From: Trichaptum fuscoviolaceum
Taxonomy: Eukaryota > Basidiomycota > Agaricomycetes > Hymenochaetales > Trichaptaceae
Length of the DNA stretch: 64,000 bases
Assembly (NCBI GenBank): GCA_910574455.1
Contig: CAJSYZ010000001.1
Location: 4,819,424 to 4,883,423 of the forward strand
Direction: 5' to 3'
Part shown: positions 58,054 to 64,000 of the stretch, piece after piece
Layout: the number at the start of each line of letters is the position of its first letter
Position numbering within the stretch: position 1 is the first letter of the stretch
Program-made: the position numbers and the translations under genes
The notes under the pieces: generated by a model
Seen by the model: the letters and a program-made list of their open reading frames with translations, nothing else
Databases searched by the model: none
Told to the model about the DNA's origin: nothing

Positions 58054-59398
58054 TTCCCGCGATCCCGTAGGGTTCGCTTGGGTACCTTAGGAAAACGCAA
58101 CTGTCCGGATTCTCTGCCAAAACTCATCCGGTCTCGTGATCTGAACTTTCGGTACCGAAACCACCTTTCAAAGTAAGTTGTTCTCACGCGTTTTTGCACC
58201 CAGCGTAGTAAGTCCTTGACGATCCACCCTTCGCAGGTCAATGGCGTGCTGCCCTGCAGTACCTTCGCAATGAACAACAGCAGCCCAAGCATCTCCGTGT
58301 CTACAACCCACGGCGGTGCAAAACCACCGTAGTCTGGGAGCACATCCAGCACTGGCAACAAGCGGACCGAGGCTGTGTCAGGTGAGTGAGCATTGTAGCT
58401 GCCGGAAACACGGGGCGAACTGCTCAAGCACAGCTGGTCCTGCTGCACGTCCAAGCTCAAATTGTGGCACATGGGTACATGGCTCGGTCTTTGAGTGGGC
58501 ACACCGCGTCCTCCCTGGCAGTATTACAGGTCGCTTAACTGGAAGTCGGCGCGAGGAATGAAGGTCATTGGCGGCGGGACTGGGAATGATGGTGTCTTTG
58601 CGAATGTCACTGCGAAACTGAGCCTCTCCAAGGCCATAGTGGAAGGTGAGCCTAATTTGCTGCATTAGCAGATTGCTTCTTTACTTTGTAGTCTAACGGG
58701 TCTGTTTCAGCTACTTTTGCATCCCATATTCAATAGAAGACGGTGTCAATGTTATACTGGAGGAGACAGAGAAGGATGCGCTACCATTGTACGCCGCCGC
58801 TGATGTTGCCCCGCTGGACTGGGAGACAACAGACTAGGAGACAACAGCCCATGCGCCTTCGTCCTTATCGCCGGGAATGATGCTTCAAGGCGAGCACCCA
58901 ATTGATGGTCTTGCAACAGGCACGCTCTTCTCATCTGCTTGGGACATGCTCGTTTCTATTTGCATCCAATTCATGGGCTTTCTGCTTACCTACCTCCTGC
59001 ATACTACACATGCGGCGAAGCTTTGTGCTTGTGCTGGTCTTGGCTTGCCGCTGCTGCAATATGGGTTTGTGTTGAGGACGGGCAAGGATGACAAAGGCAT
59101 AGGCACGAATGCTAAAGAGAGCATGTGTGGCAGCTGAGGAAATCCTGAGGACACTGTATCTTTACCAGCGCCGATGTTTGATACAGCTGCGGCTGCTGAA
59201 AGTTGGCCAGCTACTCACAATGGGACTCTTCCTGTGGCAGATGCTTCTGCGGCAGCAAGAGTATGGTGTGTATATATATTACTTCTGTACTGTATGTGTG
59301 CTTAAAAATATAATTTTTTCTTCCTCTCACTCTTGCTCTAACCGTATTCCTGGGTAGCGGGCTTTGCTGTGAGTTAGCTCACAGCCTTTAACTGCTTG
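58054..59398 (-). mobile_element. Hairpin-ended repeat, copy C, with captured gene
   Basis: Read on the minus strand it begins CAAGCAGTTAAAGGCTGTGA with the same perfect hairpin as copy A (GCTGTGAG/CTCACAGC). It ends with TTTCGGTACCGAAAG, GAGAATCCGGACAGTTGCGT and GCGGGAA as in copies A and B. Shared sequence covers roughly 130 nt at the left and 150 nt at the right. The middle is a decayed Bsd2/Ndfip-like gene in antisense orientation to the repeat. A frame at about 58180-58420 (LPDYGGFAPPWVVDTEMLGL) is of unknown origin. Confidence 0.6.
58558..59137 (+). pseudogene. Bsd2/Ndfip-like membrane adaptor, decayed
   Basis: The first piece at 58558-58645 reads GTGNDGVFANVTAKLSLSK. After an apparent intron (gtgagc...tttcag) the next piece reads VNVILEETEKDALPLYAAAD and LDWETTD, then a stop at 58835-58837, then PIDGLATGTLFSSAWDML, FMGFLLTYLLHTTHAAK and AGLGLPLLQYGFVL. 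This order is typical of fungal Bsd2/NEDD4-family-interacting proteins, which recruit HECT ubiquitin ligases to membrane transporters. The PPxY-type motifs are altered (LPLY, LDWE). The stop results from an in-frame 15-nt tandem duplication (58822-58836). The first intron junction does not keep frame. Not functional. Confidence 0.72.
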
Positions 59399-60377
59399 TG
59401 TCGCAGAATGCTGCGCAGATGATGATGGTAGGAGTGGAAGAGAGAGCAGAAGGGAGGAACATCAAGATCGTTCGCATTTGCGGACGCGTCAGTCACGTGC
59501 CCGTGCCGAAGATAATAATAAGTTATCATTTACATACTGTATATATGCTATGTCTACATACTCGCATCTTGGGAGGATAGCTCCGACATCTGCAACAGAC
59601 GATCGTCAATTATTAGAAGCTGAGAAATTGTGAACAAGGTCAACAAACCCCATCTGCGGCAAATAAAAAAGCAGTGCGCTATCTGGATTAGAGTTCCAGA
59701 ATCGATCGCATTAGGGGGCTCAAGCATAGACGAAGACAGACATCAAAGGACATCAAAGGACGCCTGAAGGAAGGCAAGAGAATCGGACGCGCTCGGGTAT
59801 TGTGATTGCTTGAGTTTCTGATACATAGTAGTAAGTAGTGATGCGCACGTACTACACACTGGCAGCATCCTTGTTTATCATGATAGAGCCGCTCCCTCCA
59901 TTCGGCGCATACATACTTACATGTCCTGCCTGCTAAGACCTGAAGGAAGGGAAGAGATGCACTCGGTCATTGCGATGTTCGAAATTCCAAAGCAGTTGGT
60001 GAGGACTAAGTCCATGTATACCACAATATAGAGCTGCTCGCGCTCAGATACTAACTTGCTATACCTGCCGACAACACCCGTCTAGATTGCTCCCTTGTTC
60101 CACAGTGCGAACTGGATGTTACACCAGAAGACCTGCTAGAACTGTCCGCGAGATGGAAGAAAACACAAGTGGCACCAAGGCTGTAGCTAGATATTCGTCA
60201 GCCTGAAACTCTAAGCCCGGGGTTTATACAGGTTCTCTGCCTCTCAGGCAGCTATTGTACAACTTGAATAGCCAACGTCTTCGCACATACATGTAGTAAG
60301 AATGACTATCCTTGATTATTGTCGGTGAGCAAAACTGTAGGAATTTAGAACAATATGGTCAGATCCTACAACCTTTA
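59399..60377. other. No supported gene
   Basis: No open frame with family features was found in these 979 bp between repeat copy C and the 3' end of the next F-box gene. Confidence 0.45.
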
Positions 60378-62003
60378 CTACCATTCATCATCATCCTCGC
60401 CCTTGCTTGTATTCATTAGCAGCACACTTGAGTTGGCGAAGATCGGGTCTGCTTTTACTTCGTGATAGTGTAAGCTTCGCATCGGAAGGCCGAGCATAAC
60501 CAGCCATCTTCTGCTTTCACCTGCCAGTGTCTGCCATGAGTTCCATGATTCGACGTTAACTCCAGCCCTTCTCCGCATCCACCGCTTGTGACATCGCGCG
60601 TCGATCAACCTCAGAATCTGTTGAGCGCCAGGTACGTCGAGCACCACCTCTGTCCCTCTATCCGCGTCTCCGGCCTCGAATTCGCCAGCGCTGCGTATCC
60701 CCATGAGGTTCGGGCACACCGATGTGTCTTCGAGCAGACGCATGCCGGCTGAGGATAAAGCCGGATAACTGACATCAAGAAACTCCAGATTCGGCAGTTT
60801 TAACAACATGGCCGAGATATTCTCGCATGCTCTACGTCGGGTCGTATAGTGGAAGGTCTTTATAGGCGCCTTGCTCCGGTCGAGGAATTCTAAAACCGCC
60901 GTATCGAATACGTCGGGCGCCTCAGGAAAGCCATAACTACATTCGTCAACGAGAAGCTGCTCCAAGTTCGGCGCTGAGATACGATTCAATGGGAAGGACC
61001 TGCCGGGGCCCGTCCGCACTTTGAGCTCGGTTAGGCTTTTCAAAGCAACTATGTTCCCGCCGGTGTCGTCCAAGTTGATATCTTCATCTTCCGGGTTACG
61101 AGGTTCTGCGATAGTGAACGACTGTAGTTGCGGGAGTGCGGTCGGGAACCGGGATAGAGCGATATCTGAAAGTTCGACTTTGTTCAAAACGAGCTTTCTG
61201 ATTTGACAACTCTGCGCATCCTGCGTAATACGTAAACACATTGAGTTTAGACCTAGCGATCGTAAGCCCGGGGGCATTCCTTGAGGTAAAGTCACGTAGT
61301 CGTCCTCTTGCATGCCAGTCAAGGAAACGGCTTGCAATTCTGGAGCAGAGTTGATACACAGCTCCTGACACTCATCGTAACCCTCGCCCTCCACCTCATA
61401 CGAGGGCTGCATTAGCTCGAGTGTTTTGAGAAGAGGATAGCTGTGGTCTCCGGGTTCGTAGAATCGCACTAATCCAGCCTCGGAAAGATCGATACTCACG
61501 TTCTCCCACCGGTCCTTGTGTTGGTGAAGTAAGTCCACAATCTTCCGGGCAGCGTTATAATTATCTTCTGGTTCCGACCAGCTGCGAAAACTGGGTTCCG
61601 ATTCAATGAAATCATCGCCGCGCACGCAGCGTATGGATATTGGTAGAGAGCGGGACCGTTCCAACCAAAATGACAGCGCATCATATTGCGAATTGAGAAG
61701 TCGCGCACTACGGATGACTTTTCCATCGAAGAGAAGGAACAGGCGTGTCCATAATCTGGGAGTATCGAGAGCCAGTTGACGCCAATGTCGACAAACATGA
61801 GCAAGTAGCAGAGGAGCAACTTTCTCGGAAGGCTGGGGATATTGCAGATCGGAGCTAACGTCGAGCGTCCACTCAAAGCACCAAAGTACCTTCTCTCTAT
61901 CATCTGGGAGACACTCCAGGAATATCATGGCAAGCAGATCGTCGATACCGAGGACCTGCGAGCGTGCCGTACCAGTGAGACTTGGAGATCCATATTGATC
62001 CAT
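60378..62003 (-). CDS. F-box-like/LRR protein, type B (inverted copy)
   Basis: 541 residues in one exon. The F-box reads RSQVLGIDDLLAMIFLECLP, then KVAPLLLAHVCRHWRQLALD and TPRLWTRLFLLF. Leucine-rich segments follow the order of the 42-49 kb genes (YPLLKTLELMQ, CQIRKLVLNKVELSDIALS, LPNLEFLDVSYPALSSAGM). The tail LLMNTSKGEDDDEW is more acidic than in the sisters. Intact. Upstream it carries the shared block and an O-methyltransferase fragment, both inverted with the gene. Confidence 0.85.
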   Translation of the reverse strand: MDQYGSPSLTGTARSQVLGIDDLLAMIFLECLPDDREKVLWCFEWTLDVSSDLQYPQPSEKVAPLLLAHVCRHWRQLALDTPRLWTRLFLLFDGKVIRSARLLNSQYDALSFWLERSRSLPISIRCVRGDDFIESEPSFRSWSEPEDNYNAARKIVDLLHQHKDRWENVSIDLSEAGLVRFYEPGDHSYPLLKTLELMQPSYEVEGEGYDECQELCINSAPELQAVSLTGMQEDDYVTLPQGMPPGLRSLGLNSMCLRITQDAQSCQIRKLVLNKVELSDIALSRFPTALPQLQSFTIAEPRNPEDEDINLDDTGGNIVALKSLTELKVRTGPGRSFPLNRISAPNLEQLLVDECSYGFPEAPDVFDTAVLEFLDRSKAPIKTFHYTTRRRACENISAMLLKLPNLEFLDVSYPALSSAGMRLLEDTSVCPNLMGIRSAGEFEAGDADRGTEVVLDVPGAQQILRLIDARCHKRWMRRRAGVNVESWNSWQTLAGESRRWLVMLGLPMRSLHYHEVKADPIFANSSVLLMNTSKGEDDDEW

Positions 62004-62300
62004 TTCCGTCTTTTCTGACAGTTGTTCTTAACTATCAGAGTAATTGTAGATTATTAGCACACTAAGGTCTGGGTGAGTTCATGAAACATGTGAGGCCTAC
62101 GTTGTACTTTGCCTTGAACCTTGTAATATCTTCCGATAAGAGTGCCGACAACTCTGGGAGTTAGCAGCTTCAGCATGACATTTATTGGATGTTTACATTT
62201 CTTAGGACGTACTTCCGTGGTGGATTTAGTTCAGTTCCATCATTGTTTGCATGATGAGGTGGTGGTTAATGTAAACTTGAAGGAGGCTTATGCATTAAAC

Positions 62301-62330
62301 TCTTATTTTCTTCGAAAAAAATTCCCGCGA
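62301..62330 (-). promoter_or_regulatory. Conserved upstream block of type B F-box genes
   Basis: On the minus strand it reads TATCGCGGGAATTTTTTTCG then AAGAAAATAAG, about 300 bp upstream of the 62003 start, the same distance as in the plus-strand copies. Confidence 0.35.
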
Positions 62331-62819
62331 TATTGCATTTTGTAACTTGAAAGGAAGTTGTGGCACGCCGCGACAGCCTGAGCCTTCTGTGGTCACCGTG
62401 ACTCTCTTCAACTTCAATGACCGTTCTCTTCGTAAGGCATTCTCAGATCTTTTGAGCCTACTTCGGTGACAGTAGTCAACGATGTCAGGTGGCTCATTCT
62501 TAGATTACGGCTAAACGTGTCTCGTGAAACCGCCAGAACGCCTAGGGAAAGGCTTTGGGAAAGACGAGGGTGAAAACGAGGGGCGCAAATGAGATATCTT
62601 GGTGTGGACTTTGACTAATGAGTGACAATAGATCCATTGGCAGATGGCTTGTTTGGTGAGTTAAGAAAAAACTGAGATGCACATAGCTTATTGTTTACAC
62701 TGGTCAGTTGTTGCTGGCAATGACGCACCAAAGAAACTCTCAGAGTACTTGTATTGTGTAAGGTACGCTTTCTGAGGCTTACTCACAAGCTGTCTTATGC
62801 ATTTGCAACACAATAGGAA

Positions 62820-62960
62820 TACCGTACGTCATAGCATCTGCCTCGCTCGAAGAACTTCGACATCGGGGTCAAGTAGGTCTGACATTTGTCCGTTCCTATG
62901 GCGCATGTTCGACTCTCTGGAACCGGAACTGCAGCAGGATGCAGAGGAGTGATACTTCGA
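62820..62960 (+). pseudogene. O-methyltransferase 3' fragment (inverted copy)
   Basis: The plus strand reads EELRHRGQVGLTFVRSYGAC then STLWNRNCSR, matching the C-terminus of the full enzyme and almost the whole fragment at 41248-41450. It is placed upstream of the inverted type B F-box gene, mirroring the tandem units. Confidence 0.7.
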
Positions 62961-63164
62961 TGGGAACTTCAAAAAATTGGATGGACAACATCATGAAGGA
63001 GAACGCGGTACGTTACGAAGCATTTTTCAAGAGTCAAAGTTTGATGTACATATTTGAAAGACTAATAGTCAACTTGCGAAACGACAAGGAGTGTCATTCC
63101 TAAGAATTAGTAGATGAATGGTGCATTGCCTATCGCGAAGGTTGACATTAAGTTGCCAAACGTA

Positions 63165-64000
63165 TTAATGTCCATCATCCCGAAAGCTAAAAACGAGACC
63201 TTGACGCTGGCAATCTTTAATACATTTGTAAAGCTGATGTCTTTTCCAGTGCTCTTCCTTGATATCCGGCAAGACTATTTTGCGTAGCTTCCTTGGAGCT
63301 GTGATGCTATGCGTAGTCATCAACGCTCTGGATCTCGAGGTCGTGGAAAGACGACTCTTTGGCGCCTCCCATCGAGAACGTATCATGTCCTCCGTAGCGG
63401 TCCATAATTGAACGGATTCCTCGAATGACATCTCTTTGATGTCAAGTGTGACCTCCTCCATCAAAGGACATGTGCCCTTCTCTCCTCCGCTGAAAAGGAC
63501 GAGCGCCCTCATGATTTCTGGATCGAGCATGATTCGCAGCTTCTTGACGTTCGGGAGTAGCTTCAGGATACGGATGAGAGGGGCCCCCTTGTATGAGGGC
63601 TCGTTATTGATCAGGTAGAACTCCTCGAGGGGGGGTCGGGATGCAGCTAAAAACGCTTCAAGACTAGGCTCTATGTCGTCGGACTTTCGCACTGTGACAG
63701 TAAAACTTTGAAGGTTCGGAATCCGCGCATATTCGAAGAATTCACGAAGCATGTGAGAGACTGCCCCATCGCCGGCTGCCACTTTTAAAGATTCGATGGA
63801 CGCAAATTGCCTTCCTTTAACATTTGCTGGAATGATAGAATCAAAGTGCGAGTAGCCAGCAGCGCTGAAGTTCAGCGACTCCAACGCGGGGCACGACTTA
63901 AGGATTTGGAATAGAGCTTCATGACTGCAAGAACTGAAGTGCAAATGTTTCAGAGTAGATGTTTCGATATCGTCCGGATTATATTTGAAGAGCACGGAGC
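63165..64000 (-). CDS. F-box/LRR type A, C-terminal part (continues past window)
   Basis: The open frame reaches the right edge, so the F-box and first repeats lie outside the window. Visible parts match 39638: CPALESLNFSA, IPNLQSFTVTVRKSDDIE, RPPLEEFYLIN, LLPNVKKLRIMLDPEIMRAL, DMIRSRWEAPKSRLSTTSRS, LRKIVLPDIKEEHWKRHQLY and IKDCQRQGLVFSFRDDGH. No damage is seen in this part. Confidence 0.8.
   Translation of the reverse strand, partial: SVLFKYNPDDIETSTLKHLHFSSCSHEALFQILKSCPALESLNFSAAGYSHFDSIIPANVKGRQFASIESLKVAAGDGAVSHMLREFFEYARIPNLQSFTVTVRKSDDIEPSLEAFLAASRPPLEEFYLINNEPSYKGAPLIRILKLLPNVKKLRIMLDPEIMRALVLFSGGEKGTCPLMEEVTLDIKEMSFEESVQLWTATEDMIRSRWEAPKSRLSTTSRSRALMTTHSITAPRKLRKIVLPDIKEEHWKRHQLYKCIKDCQRQGLVFSFRDDGH

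Noticed and set aside
1..64000. CRISPR arrays, bacterial operons, or viral genes
   Set aside because: Intron-rich fungal genes throughout; no regularly spaced repeats and no viral protein motifs were seen.

Overview
This is nuclear DNA from a filamentous fungus, most likely a mushroom-forming basidiomycete (Agaricomycetes). The genes carry many short GT-AG introns of about 40-80 nt, and the gene content fits: a Crb2/53BP1-type checkpoint protein, LUC7, a secreted proteinase K-type subtilase, Cys-rich single-pass membrane proteins, and a large lineage-expanded family of F-box/leucine-rich proteins. Exon coordinates below were worked out by eye from splice signals and reading-frame continuity.

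Layout. (1) 1-5.9 kb is an accessory, decayed region: a broken F-box gene at the window edge, a dead DUF202 gene, two head-to-tail copies of an undescribed repeat with hairpin ends, and remnants of a beta-mannosidase. (2) 6.2-24.3 kb is a conserved core: subtilase, acyl-CoA synthetase, DnaJ/ankyrin protein, LUC7, Crb2/53BP1-like protein, mucin-like membrane protein and DUF202 membrane protein. (3) 24.6-50 kb is an F-box array. About thirteen genes and pseudogenes of three sequence types are interrupted by one Cys-rich membrane gene and by fragments of an O-methyltransferase. (4) 50.4-57 kb holds the full-length O-methyltransferase, a GDSL esterase and a second copy of the Cys-rich membrane gene. 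(5) 58-64 kb holds a third copy of the hairpin-ended repeat, carrying a dead Bsd2/Ndfip-like gene, then two more F-box genes on the minus strand.

The main story is modular duplication. Four modules recur: a divergent F-box(A)/DUF202 pair (three sites), a type C plus type B2 F-box pair (two tandem copies), an O-methyltransferase 3' end plus type B F-box unit (three tandem copies and one inverted copy), and a Cys-rich membrane gene with its promoter (two copies about 28 kb apart). F-box members show birth-and-death evolution: intact genes, a very young pseudogene, frameshifted tails, and blocks of near-identity that suggest gene conversion. The F-box proteins are predicted substrate receptors of SCF ubiquitin ligases; their targets cannot be read from sequence.
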